Shown: one piece after another, positions 24,601 to 35,062 of the stretch
Position numbering within the stretch: the first letter of the stretch is position 1
Layout of the letters: each line of letters starts with the position of its first letter
Source: Arthrobotrys musiformis
Taxonomy: Eukaryota > Ascomycota > Orbiliomycetes > Orbiliales > Orbiliaceae
Assembly (NCBI GenBank): GCA_036971715.1
Contig: JAVHJL010000002.1
Span: 94,501 to 158,500 of the forward strand
DNA length: 64,000 nt
Direction of reading: 5' to 3'
Translations under genes and position numbers: made by a program
The notes under the pieces: generated by a model
Told to the model about the DNA's origin: nothing
The model's input: the letters and a program-made list of their open reading frames with translations, nothing else
The model's database searches: none

Positions 24601-26393
24601 TGAAAGGGCATACAGATGAAATCTGGGCTATAGCATTCTCTCCTGACGGCAAGGTTCTGGCATCAGCATCACGAGATAAAATAGTCAGGCTGTGGGACGC
24701 AGCCAGCGGAGCGTCGCTGCAGATACTGAAAGGGCATACAGATGGGATCTGGGCTATAGCATTCTCTCCTAACAGCAAGATTCTGGCATCAGCATCAGGG
24801 GATAAAACAGTCAGGCTGTGGGACGCAGCCAGCGGAGCGCCGCTGCAAATACTAAAAGGGCATACACGTTGGATCTGGGCTCTAGAATTCTCTCCTGACG
24901 GCAAGATTCTGGCATCAGGATCAGAAGACGGTACGATCAGGCTGTGGGACGCAGCTATTGAAACGCCACGGCAGGCATTAGAAGGGCATACAAATAAGAT
25001 CTCTGCTATAACATTCTCTCCTGATGGCAAGGTTCTGGCATCGGTATCAGATGATAAGACAGTTGGACTGTGGGACGCAGTTACCGGAGTATTATTGCAA
25101 ACGCTGGAAGGGCATAAAAATACAATCTCTGTTATAGCATTCTCTTCTGACAGTAAGATTCTGGTATCAGTATCAGAGAACATAGTCAGACTGTGGAACG
25201 CAGCTACCGGAGCGCCGCTGCAGACGCTGGAAGGGCATACAGATACAGTTTACGCCGTAACATTCTCTCCCGATAACAAGGTTCTGGCATCAGTATCATA
25301 CCGTGAAACAGTCAGGCTATGGAACGCAGCTACCGGAGCGCCACTGCAGACGCTGGAAGGGCGTACAAATGAAGTTTCCGCCGTAATATTCTCTCCTGAT
25401 GGTAAGATTCTGGTATCAGTATCAGAGAACATAGTTAGGCTGTGGAACGCAACTACCGGAGCGCCACCGCAGACACTAAAAGGGCATACAGGCTGGGTCT
25501 CCGCCATAATATTTTCTCCTGATAGTAAGGTTCTGGCATCGGCATCGAAATCAGATGAAACAGTCAGACTGTGGGATGCAGTTACCGGAGCGCCGCTGCA
25601 GACACTGAAAGATTCATGGCTAGGCAGGCCCTCCGCTATAACGTTCTCCCCCGACGGTAAGGTTCTAGCATCGGTATCATGGTGGGCAGCCAAGCTATGG
25701 GACGCAGTTACTGGAGCGCCGCTGCAGACGCTGGAAGGACATACGGATGCCGTCTCGTCTATAGTATTCTCTCCCGACGGCAAGATTCTGGCATCAGGAT
25801 CAGAAGATGGTACGGTCAGGCTGTGGGACGCAGCCACCGGAGTGCTGCTGCAGATACTGAAAGGGTATACATATGGGATCTGGGCTATAGCATTCTCTCC
25901 CGATGGCAAGGTTTTGGCATCGGCGTCATATAAAGTAGTCAGGCTGTGGGACGCAGCTACCGGAGCACCGCTGCAGACGCTAGAAGGACATACGGATACC
26001 GTCTCGTCTATAGTATTCTCTCCCGACGGCAAGATTCTGGCATCAGGATCAGAAGATGGTACGGTCAGGCTGTGGGACGCAGCCACCGGAGCGCCGCTGC
26101 AAATATTTACCACTAGGCGTAGACCTGATCGATTATTTTTCTCGAAAATTGGTCATTGTATCAATGCTGATCAACAATTATTTGCTTATCAGCCCGAGAC
26201 CCATCTTTTAGCTTCTTCGGAGGTAGGCCAAAGGGAAATTATTTTTGTTGAAGGTAATTGGTTAAATCGAGGTGAAAAAAGGCTTATTTGGCTTCCACAT
26301 AGCCATAGAGCGAGCTGTTCTGCTATTTATGGTAATCTTGTTGTTTTAGGTCATGCTTCCGGTGGCGTTTCTTTCATTGAGTTCAGGATTTGA
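21642..26393 (+). CDS. HeLo-like–NACHT–WD40 STAND/NLR protein
   Basis: Two exons: 21642-23678 and 23748-26393. The 69-bp intron has donor GTAAGC after ...QSIVS and acceptor AATGTAG, so the stop that would close the first frame is itself the splice acceptor. The product would be about 1560 residues. Residues 1-200 (MEVIGGASSVIALVEVAAKI...) resemble the fungal STAND N-terminal (HeLo-like) domain. The NACHT ATPase follows a CLPQTRTEVLEAIKEW linker: Walker A GMAGTGKS at 214-221 and Walker B VVVIDALDE at 312-320. Exon 2 opens with the conserved APLQVYFSALIFSPE block, then 17 WD40 repeats at about 752-1463 and a unique tail of about 95 residues. Proteins of this design (HET-D/E/R class) act in the cytosol as ligand-triggered switches for non-self recognition or regulated cell death. 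Ligand and effector here are unknown. Frame and motifs look intact. Confidence 0.9.
23679..23747 (+). other. Intron of the NACHT–WD40 gene
   Basis: Donor G|GTAAGC, acceptor AATGTAG, 69 bp, phase 0. Among the available AGs this is the one that keeps exon 2 open in the WD40 frame with the family-typical sequence; the AG at 23732 leads to an early stop and those at 23758, 23760, 23764 and 23775 shift the frame. Confidence 0.75.
23964..26105 (+). repeat. 17 WD40 repeats (about 126-bp units)
   Basis: Seventeen 40-43-codon units of the form LQTLEGHTDxVxAIAFSPDGKVLASxSxDKTVRLWDAATGAP. Framework positions are almost invariant at protein and DNA level. Differences cluster at the residues after GH (TDMVS, TDEIW, TRWIW, TNKIS, TGWVS, TYGIW...) and around the SxDK turn (SYDK, SNDK, SQDK, SGDK, SRDK, SEDG, SWWA...). 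Units 10 and 12, and units 15 and 17, are almost copies of each other. The regularity also produces long antisense frames (23909-25183 and 25250-26113), which are shadows. Confidence 0.9.
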
Positions 26394-27948
26394 TCTTTGG
26401 TCTTTTTGTTATAGTTCTTTCTGAGGAAGATGAGCGACGAAGTCTCTTTAATTGATTTGACTAATGTTATCGATCTCTCTAAAATCTCACACCCCTAAAA
26501 GGTGCTGGAGAATGCTTGTATTTATGCTCCTTGAAGGTTCTAGCAATTTAGCTAACTTTCTTTCCCCGCTGCCAAGTCAAGATCTCCCTCCAGATGCTCG
26601 ATGGTGTAATATGCCTGGCTGGTGTCCTTTTCTTTATAGTATTCTTTCAGCTCACTAACTCTTTCCAGTCGTTCGCTTTAAATCCCGCAAATCCTCGGCT
26701 CCTTGGAGCTATCGCCGGCTCACGGAAAGCGGGGAACCTCTCGGCATTTTCCCCAGAAAATCCGATTTTTATATCTCCGCCTATTTTGTTGGTATTAAAA
26801 TCTATGCCGCCGACCCTAGATGTGCCTGTTTGTCCTTAAAAACAGGGCGCGAAATTTTCGCGCCGTGTCTTACAAGGCAGCCTATCATGTCACGAGATAG
26901 CCTGTTCTGGCTTATCGCGGCTTGCCGTACTATGGCTTAGTGCGTATGGCGGCCCACCATGACTTAGTATGCCGCACAATGGCTAGTAGAACGGCTTGTT
27001 TTGTCATGGAATAACCCGGGTTGTGCAAAAAAAAAAAAAAGAAAAAAATGGGAAAAGGGCCAAACGGAACCAGCCCTACCAATCTGCAAGACAAAATGTA
27101 CCAAAAAGTGTCTGGAAATTGTACTTGAACCTTACGGCATACATTTAGCCACCAAATACAAAAAGCATTTATTGTTTGATCGCCTAGCTTATCGAGTATC
27201 CAGGACCAAACATTTTTAAAAGGAATCGTTCTTCTTCGTGTCCCCCTTTCGTTCACACTTCTAACCTCATCTTCATCCAGATCATTACCTCCACCCTATT
27301 TCTCACCATTCAATTTAGCCAGTTATAACATTTCTAGGCCTCCTGTGGAACTTCGACACTAATTCCTAATCTTATCCTCAAACCGTATTATCTCCTCATC
27401 TATCAGCTTAAAGTTTTTCAAAATATTATCTTTAGTAAAGTGCATTTCCTCAAACATATCCTTTATGGCTGCATTGTATGATTCTTTTGACTTAGTTATT
27501 TGGTTAGATGGGGCTTGTCTACACTAGTTATGTTTTAATATGGCCGCAATTGTTATCTCCTTTTATGCGATTGCAGGGCGAATATTTACTATTTCAACAT
27601 TGATTTTAGATATTAAAATATGGGTTGATATCAAGATATACGCTAGAAAGTAGTTGGGATATTATATGTTTGCCATGTTGTCTGATTCAGGTACATTTTT
27701 AAATTTTCTATTCTTTTGTGAAAAACATGTTACCTTTTACAACTATCTGCATTTTGAAGATTTAATATATATAGATTAAAAATGTAGAATTAGTATCAGA
27801 TTACAGTTATATGAAAAATAAAAAGTTAAAATAGCTGCATAGGTTTAATAGCAGTATAGGGAGTTTGGCCGTATGATTATTAAACTTATATAGGTTAATT
27901 TCCTTGGTGCGGCATAAGGGCCTGTATAGGCCTTATTCCTGTATAGGT
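26394..27948. other. Intergenic; CG-rich palindrome at 26849-26870
   Basis: No supported gene. GGCGCGAAATTTTCGCGCC at about 26850 is a 9-bp-arm palindrome matching the one at 18778. A poly-A-rich run (about 27027-27048) follows. The ORFs at 26464-26839 and 26930-27256 lack motifs. After 27300 the sequence becomes AT-rich. Confidence 0.4.
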
Positions 27949-28277
27949 TGTCAGACTGTACAGACAGCCTAATTGCGCAGAATCATGTACTGTCCAGTTC
28001 AGCTGTCTATATCCGAGTGTCCAGTTCACAGACTTATCTCCTGTCCAGTTCAGCTACCTATGTCCGAATGTCCAGTTCACAGACTTATCCCCTGTCCAGT
28101 TCATACATGTTATTTCCTTTGTCATTGTCTATTTAATTGCGTGCTTCCGCTGTTATGTATTTAGAAATCAAGCAACAATTTAAGTATCAATCTGTATACA
28201 CACTAATACACTAATCTTGCCTTGTGACATTTGTGTATTACCTTGATACCACGACTAGTCTCTATACGATTTCTTAC
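27949..28277 (+). mobile_element. LTR-like repeat, unmutated copy, with 51-bp internal repeat
   Basis: The segment can be read as TGTCAGACTG...GATTTCTTACA, giving TG...CA ends and about 330 bp. Its 3' part (ATGTATTTAGAAATCAAGCA through CGACTAGTCTCTATACGATT) is clearly repeated, in RIP-mutated form, at about 60530-60777, and its start is partly repeated at 33620-33665. Inside, GTCCAGTTCAGCT...CAGACTTATC.CCT is tandemly repeated with a 51-bp period at 27992, 28043 and partly 28094. It is probably a solo LTR. The short ORFs (27948-28164) come from the tandem repeat. Confidence 0.55.
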
Positions 28278-28668
28278 ACATATCCCTATGGCCGGTGTAT
28301 ACCTAGCTAGCCATGTCTTTTAAGTACAAAGCTTTGAAAAGTACACAACACGCAAAATGCAACAGAAGAAATTGATAACGTAACGGCCTCCTCTAAGGCC
28401 CCCTTGGAACCCTTCGAAGCCCGACATATCCCATTTTGTGTTGCGTAATAGAATACAACAGTTTGGTTCATCAAAGACCACTATTCTCCCTGGCCATCTT
28501 CAATTCCTCCAACCGATCCGAAAATACACCTCTCGCTCATGCTTGCATATGCAACTTCGTTAAAGAGTAGAGAGCCCAGCTAGAGCGGAATTGACCGATT
28601 CCTCCTTCATCTTAGATCTACCAGTCGATGAGTGGAATTGTCAACAAGACAAGCAGTGATAGATTAGC
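28278..28668. other. Intergenic
   Basis: No gene recognised; this is the 3' flank of the minus-strand F-box relic. Confidence 0.4.
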
Positions 28669-29213
28669 TTACTCTTTAACGAGCAGGTTTTTGCGAGACA
28701 GACAACTGTAACAATGTTTCAAATGACTGATGGAATTGGATTGTTTAAATCTGCCGCATTCTTTGCAAATTACGCCATGCAGTCTGCCAGAGCCGGTCAT
28801 GCCTCCATAATCAAGCTGTGTACCACGATGATAACGTCCTGTAACCACTCCACACGAAATGCAAAAGCGACCTTCTCGAGCACTTGATGCACTGTCGGAG
28901 AATTTCCCTCGCCGACCTTTCATCATAGCATTAGAAAAATTCAAGGCCGGTTTAATCTTCAGACAGACATGGCAGGCAAATAATCAATTAATGCGAAGGC
29001 CTGTTTGAGGTGATCGGGACATTCTCTAGCAGGATGATAGCAAGGCCAAATTTCTATCTCAAGCAAATCTGCCATGCTAAATCTCTCTGGTTGTTTCACC
29101 GTTGCATAAAGAAAACGACAACTTAGTCGCAGAGCAACGGTTGATGGATGGTTCAGGTACTTTGTAATAGCGCAAAGCACCTCTAACGGCATGTTACAGA
29201 TGCCAACGGTCAT
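28669..29213 (-). pseudogene. F-box protein with cysteine pairs, frameshifted
   Basis: The first frame starts at the ATG at 29213 (MTVGICNMPLEVLCAITKYL, then ALRLSCRFLYATVK) and shows a fungal F-box: hydrophobic PLEVL, LRLSCR and LY positions. F-box proteins normally link substrates to SCF ubiquitin ligases. The frame would stop at YLPAMSV. The neighbouring frame continues the homologous protein at once (FACHVCLKIKPALNFSN..KGRRGKFSD...FCISCGVVTGRYHRGTQ...CKECGRFK...CYSC), a Cys-pair-rich segment usual after the F-box in many fungal members. A one-base shift near 28980 is therefore needed to join them; no GT-AG intron bridges the junction. It is either a recent pseudogene or a base-calling error in a functional gene of about 180 codons. 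Confidence 0.65.
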
Positions 29214-30439
29214 GACTTTTGGAATTTCGTATTGGTGCAAAGGAAACTCCGTGATTGGCAGTTGACCGAATAGATACGGCAGGCGGAGGTTAATGATGGT
29301 GTTTCAAGAATATTGCTTGGAGAGGCTTGTGTAGTATTTTGAATCGTGTGAGAGTACGAATCAATTTCTGCTTGCTTACTAAGCGAAGCTAAACTCGAAG
29401 GGGTATGCGGAGAATACCAATAGAAAACCGAGGCTGTAATAAAGGGATAAAGATAGCTGGAGTGGTTATGTGTTTGTCCAGCTCTACTCCGCTCTCCTCT
29501 GCACAAGGTTGCTAAGCATTATCGTCGGAAGTCAAAGGCTATTGAGCGTGATTTGGGAGTCCGGTGAGACCCAGAAATGAAGAGCCTGAGGCTGGTGTTG
29601 TAGGCATACGTAGGCGTGACACTATTGTAGAAAAGGAGCAGGTGGCTAGTGCTAGTGCTTGCGAAGAGGCTGGGACCGCATCTGGGTTCGCTATACAACC
29701 TCCAACTGAGCCCAAGGCAGACAGACTCAGAAGGAACTATAGGGGGAATTGTGGACATAGAGGACCGGGTTCTTTCCAGCGAGGACGCCTTAGTGACCGA
29801 GTGGATGGATTTGCGGATCGTGGAAACTCTCGTGGAAACTTTCGGGGTTTCCGCTGCACAGACTTCGAACACACCGCCGGTGAGAGATCTTCTTCTCAAT
29901 CTGATGTTATAATCTTATCTAATCTAATATCAAAAGTTTGCAACAGCACGCAACACAGTAATATCGGACATACATTTATGTATATCGCTGAAATCGGCAA
30001 GCTTAAGGTAGAGTATATTGTAGATATTTTCATTATGCTATGGGGACTGAAGAGGTTTCGAAGGATCGCATTGGTTGCATCCTATAGTAGTACTCTGGTA
30101 GCGAGATCAAACGGTATATCCAAAATTAGCATGGTATCACAACAGGATGCCTTCTAACATGGTCTTTCCTTGCTGCCACAGTGTAATATGGGGTTGCCTT
30201 GCGTAAATGTGGTACCAATTGCGTATATTCTATAATGGGAACACACAAAAAGGCGCCCACACACGTGGAAAGTGGGGCAATTCATAGGATCTCATCTTTA
30301 AATGCCTGTCTCGGCCTCTGGGTCATCGTTTAGGATAGCTGGGACGAGTGCAATCCAAGATATAATTTATCATTAAACAGATAATACATCTTCATGCTCC
30401 TTCTGAGGTGTGGGAGGTCTGGTTATGGCAATTCCTTAC
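29214..30439. other. No supported gene
   Basis: Overlapping ORFs on both strands at 29519-30157 (plus 197 codons, minus 126 codons) are unlike any family I know and are mutually exclusive. The plus frame at 29649-29912 is acidic and protein-like (IGGIVDIEDRVLSSEDALV) but has no start context or motif. The 29.2-29.5 kb part is the likely promoter of the F-box gene. Confidence 0.35.
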
Positions 30440-30686
30440 AACAAACCACGAACTCTACGATCCCTACGCTATTCCGATAGAATTAGCGGCCGTACTTGCG
30501 GTTGTAGATGAGGTCCGCTCCCAGTTCGACGTTGCCGATGGTGACATCTACACGTTTGGCAGAATAGGCAGCTATAATGTAATTTTGTGTCTTCTAGTAG
30601 AACGATATGGGACAACTCAAGCCGCTATCGTCGCCCCTCCTATACTATCCAAGTTTACAACGCTTTTGATCCGAAAAGACATCTGA
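30440..30686 (+). pseudogene. PNP_UDP domain N-terminal relic (type 1)
   Basis: Reads YAIPIELAAVLAVVDEV, then DGDIYTFGRIGSYNVILCLL and YGTTQAAIVAPPILSKF. This matches the opening of fungal nucleoside-phosphorylase-like (PNP_UDP) domains that head NLR proteins (usual: YTVGWICALPIELAA..LDE...YTLGRIGxHNVVIACLPxGxxGTxxAAxVA). The GWIC start is missing and a frame shift is needed near the beginning, where the upstream frame reads MAIPYNKPRTLRSLR. It stops before the glycine-rich GxGGG loop. It is a dead fragment, related to the intact gene at 53.3-56.6 kb. Confidence 0.6.
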
Positions 30687-30974
30687 ATCGTTTTGATCAA
30701 GATCAGCACGTGCCCTGGGACCGGATAAATATCATCTAACCATCAAGTTTCGCTCTTTCCATCACCAACACCCTAGTCTACGACAGAGACGATTCTTTTG
30801 AGTCCGGGCACATTTGCCTTGACATGGAGCTAGGTATTGGGGATGGACAGTGAAAAAGAACAATTACCCTGTGAGCTGACAGAGACTAGGCCAGTGGTGA
30901 GAATATTGGTGCCTCCTGCGTATATAATCTGCTCTAACCTTCTTGATGGAACCATTCCCTACCGAGAGATTAAT

Positions 30975-31480
30975 ATAATTTTGAGATTGCCATCATATGT
31001 ATGCTACTTTTAAAGGCTAGAGTTGTCACCGAATTGTTTGACCAGTGATATGATGAAAAACATATGGTAAGGTACGAGGAGACTCAAACGCTTACTCTAT
31101 TGGTGTGATTGGATATTATAATATTGTTTTGGGATATATGCCAGATATGGGGAAAGTTGCTGCTGCGATTGTAGCAGCCTCCCTTCGCACTAGCTTTCAG
31201 GAGATCTAGCTCGCTCTGGTGGTTGGTATTTGCGGCGGCGTGCCCTTTGAGCCTTAATCAAGAGAAGCCATTGTTGTGTTCTGTGGCTTCCTTTTTGGTG
31301 ATGGGTTTCTAGAGTTTTTGTTTTGTTGTTGAGATGGAGACGGCAGGCTGACGAGCTTCCTGTGCCTGGTTATCCGAAGCATCTACGATTATGTCGATTT
31401 ATGAAAGAACGATGATTGGTAGGAATATGCTGCAGTTGTGGCTGTGGCGTATGTAAAGGAGCTTTTGGAATATGTACTGC
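30975..31480 (+). pseudogene. PNP_UDP domain relic (type 2), full span, disrupted
   Basis: In order the plus strand reads FEIAIICMLLLKARVVTELF, then (frame change) GDSNAYSIGVIGYYNIVLGY, MPDMGKVAAAIVAASLRTSF, a stop, LALVVGICGGVPFEP, and after a deletion EMETAG and EYAAVVAVAYVKELLEYV. These are the successive landmarks of the second fungal PNP_UDP subtype (FEIAIICALPLEA...GxIGxHNVVLxxMPGMGKxxAA...LALVVGICGGVP...EMEAAG...YAAxxAAAYAKELL). In-frame stops, shifts and the missing middle show it is a pseudogene. It follows directly on a type 1 relic, so two different PNP-headed genes once lay here. Confidence 0.65.
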
Positions 31481-33619
31481 TGGATAATGTTAATATTAAA
31501 TGCCTAATGTATTTATAAGTAAATTTTTGTGTTTTAGAATTCAAAGTACTTAGGTAAGTCTTCGTTACTTTGTGGAGACTGGTTCACAAGATCAAGTAAG
31601 CTTGGGTATTATCTTTTATTGTATCTAACGGCCTACAGAGGCCAACTTCTGTATAAAAATGAGATTTCTAATGTTTCTATGTGTTCTGCTTATTGTTATT
31701 ATTCTGGATCTTTTGAATATCGGTTTGATTAGATGCCCGTCTATAGTTCTGCTTTAATCTGAGAGGGGATCATTTAGTACATTAATTATTACAACTAGCC
31801 TTACCTTATGAGAAGGGGTTTTTATTCCAGAAAGAAGTTGGATTATTAGTTTATTAAACTGCTCTCTGAAAGCTTTTTGGAAATACCAAGGTCGACTTCA
31901 ATTGCTCTTTGAATGCTTAAAGTCATGTTATGAAAATACTTTGCTAGTTAAACGGCAATGGTGATAAAAAAGAGAGTGCCATTGCTGTGGTTATCTTCGC
32001 CTCTTTTAAAGAAGAAGTTATTGGGAATGGATAATTAAAGTAGTAAAGAGGTGGTTATGAAAATTCTTATCAAACTAGCTACTAAGATATACCTATTCTA
32101 CAAAATCTTGTATATGTTCTACCTAAATAACATGTTTTCTGTTTATACAGATATATTTTGCTACTTCTGTTCCTCAATCCCCCGATTACTCTGTCTGTTA
32201 ACCCCACAACTTAACTCCTGTATCATAGCCACGGCTTTTGGATCTCCCAAAGGCCACTTCTTCCTCTTGGTGAACTAAAATATTAGCCCTATAAAGGCAA
32301 GGCTAGCAACAGTTCCCACAAAAATTTCCATGATCACTTCTGTAGATAGGCCGCTTTTATCCGAGTTTGGGCTATTTTTATCAGTGGGCTTTGAGGTTCT
32401 GGTAGATATTAGGCTTTAAGTCCTAGTGTTTCTTGTTCTCGTAGGCCTAGTTATATCAAGGAGTAGATTTGTTTTAGAAGATGATTACTTGGTGTTAGTT
32501 TCCATTGGTTGTGAGTTATAGGCACTAGTGCTTTCAGATTATGAAAATAACTTTAACAGCAGTGTATGTGACGTAGCAGCCGGGTTTACGCTTGATGGCG
32601 TCGAGGTAGATCCGGACATTAATTTTGGGGTGGGCTCGGACATTGATGTCGTAATATCTCCAAACGCCAGAGATATAGTATGTGCAAGTTTCCACACCTT
32701 TGTGAAATATATGACAAGGAGTTGGAAAGGTTTGAAGCAAAAAAACGTGATTTTAAACTACAAAATCGTAAACTTGACTTAGACAGACTCAACTACAAAA
32801 TCATAAACTTAACTTAGATAGACTCAAGAATTTTGCAGAGGGACTCTCGATTCAGCGTCCATTTTAGACCAAACCTACATATATCATGTTGTGTCCTTTA
32901 GATGAGTATTTTTGATAATTATATAAGATATTTATTTTTAAAATCAAAAGCGGGTCAACTTTATTTTGCTTCTTGCATTTGCTCCTTAAACTTATCAGCG
33001 GTAACTCGAAGTTCAAGGCCTTAATCACTACAAAGCAAGTCCAACTGCAATTTGCTTAACTGAACCTGGCAAATTAGGTCCTAAGTGTGCTGCAGTTGCA
33101 TCAAGCCAATACTCAAGCAGCAAGCCATTTACAAAGAGACCGTTGAAGCCCTTATATAATTCGCAAAATCGCCTTGCATGTCCCGACGTCTCCAGCTTTG
33201 AATAAATATCCACAAGGCAGGGGAATAGTCCAATATCTTTCTTAATTAAGATAATCAAGATAAGATGGAAGGGACAAAGCTTTGCTTCAACACACCTCAG
33301 ATACCTTCTAAATGCCAGATTAAATAGGAAACTTAGGACAAATATAACATAAATAAAAAAAGTTAATTATTGTGTAACAAGGCTACAGAAAAGCAGAAGT
33401 AGAAGCAGCAGGAGGAGCATTGCGAATGATTATTAAAGTCTAAGCCTTACTATATGTCAAAATATAAGAGTCAAACTAGAAGAAAAACCACACAGACAAC
33501 ACTAAAAAACAAGTTCCAAATAAGTCACTACCCCGTCTTAGCAGCAACAGCTTTTACACACATATATTTGAGTATATTATTTGTGCGACATTAGCCACAC
33601 AAACAGCTGCAAAAGAATA
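31481..33619. other. No supported gene; 35-bp duplication at 32757-32826
   Basis: Only short ORFs without motifs (32051-32278, 32528-32782, minus 33028-33258). The unit ACTACAAAATCGTAAACTTG plus 15 bp is tandemly duplicated (32757 and 32792, period 35) with five or so transition differences. The minus frame at 33028-33258 (LFPCLVDIYSKLETSGHARR) looks protein-like but is unrecognised. Confidence 0.35.
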
Positions 33620-33665
33620 TGTACTATCCAGTTTAGTTGTCTTATCCGCTTGTCCAGATTGGTTT
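33620..33665 (+). repeat. Fragment of the 27.9-kb LTR-like repeat
   Basis: GAATATGTACTATCCAGTTT..TTGTC..ATCCG..TGTCCAG aligns with 27980-28026. Only about 45 bp is recognisable. Confidence 0.4.
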
Positions 33666-35062
33666 ATTAAAGATCAGCGGAATTTGGTGTACCAGCTAAA
33701 ACAGTATTCGATTGCGTAAGCAGATTTTTCATTGGGATTTGAACTGGTTGCCCTTGGGCAGCGTAATTCTGCCAAAATAGCGATGTCATGATATATAACT
33801 TTGACGCTTATTATTTTCCTAGTAAATTTTGTAATTGTACAAGAAAAAGTAAACTATAGGAAATAGAAGAAGCTCCATCTATAATATAATTCTACATAAG
33901 ATAAAATATAATATCCAATCATTATTAACCCGTAGACGAACTTACTGATACAGCCTTTGTGCACCACTAACTTATAACGAGGGAACTGATACTTATATAA
34001 CAACTAGATACACAGGACAGCTTGCGCCTCACTGGAAGATATGATATAGTATGCCTTATAACCCCTTCAATACTGGTACAAGCACCAATAAACTCCAGAT
34101 CCAGTCCCCCAATCTATTTTTATCAAGGGAAAGATTCCCAAAGAACTTTCTTTAAAATCTGCTTAGACAATTTATCTGAACATTCTTCCAAATAATCAGG
34201 GTTTCCACAATCTATAATAACATACTACTAAGACACTAGATACTGCATCAGAAAGCTCTGGTTAGTTACTGAGATCTAATCAATGGCATATCCTTAGCAT
34301 AGATGCCAAATTCATGAGTTAGAGAATTGAAAAGCTAAGATCAGAACAGCAATAACAAACTTTGAGCAAGCAAACTGGAAGATTATCCATACCATCACAT
34401 ATCAACTCGTCCTAGCAGCCGCTTAGCAGAAGTTGCTTGACCAAAATCAATAATTCCTTTATAAGCTAAGTTTATATTAAATCAAACTCTTTGCATATTA
34501 AACAGAAATACCTGCAAAGTGTAGATAAACGGCTAACGAATGGCCATTCGCAACCCATACGCAATAAATTAGAAGAGTATTTTGTTAAAACAGGACTGAT
34601 ATCGAGGCGTTGTGCAGCAATTATCTATATTACACAATCTTGTTACACCGTTGGTGAGCTAGCAAAGTTAATACAAAATATCAGTCCTTGAAAAACGCAT
34701 AAATATAAAGTACTTCATCGTTCTATTAAATCTCCGTTTTATTCCAATTCTCAATCCATCTATTGGCTGATGTGAAAATAGCCTTTTTAATGGAAGCAAT
34801 CATAGCAATTTTTGGTATTATCTTTGCTATTCCCCCCTATTTTCTTGCTATAAGAATATGGAGAAAGTCAAAAAAAGTGAGAACAGTAGAAAGTACATAT
34901 TGGACTAATCTTCTTAAAGGATAAGACGGCTTTACTTATTAAATATTGTTATAGGAACAGTAACGTCACCCAGCAGTTTGAATATAAGCGCCGAAGCGGT
35001 AGTAAATGCTTTTACAACAAATTCTCCTTTACAAGGTGGTAATGATCCCTCGTTTCTGCTGA
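33666..35062. other. No supported gene
   Basis: Moderately AT-rich with short ORFs. A T-loop-like string (TTCAAATCCCAATG on the minus strand near 33740) does not fold into a tRNA. No promoter elements could be assigned for the rhamnosidase frame that follows. Confidence 0.35.

Noticed and set aside
23909..26113. Long minus-strand frames (424 and 287 codons) opposite the WD40 repeats
   Set aside because: They repeat with the WD40 unit and arise because the 126-bp unit has no stop in that antisense frame; no independent motif or start.
23769..26393. WD40 protein as a separate gene starting at 23769
   Set aside because: No ATG at the frame start; splicing the 69-bp intron joins it in frame to the NACHT exon with family-typical sequence.
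29519..30157. Plus 197-codon and minus 126-codon ORFs
   Set aside because: Mutually overlapping, no motif, no promoter or intron support; could not choose a strand.
33730..33790. tRNA on the minus strand near 33740
   Set aside because: Only a T-loop-like string is present; acceptor and D arms do not pair.
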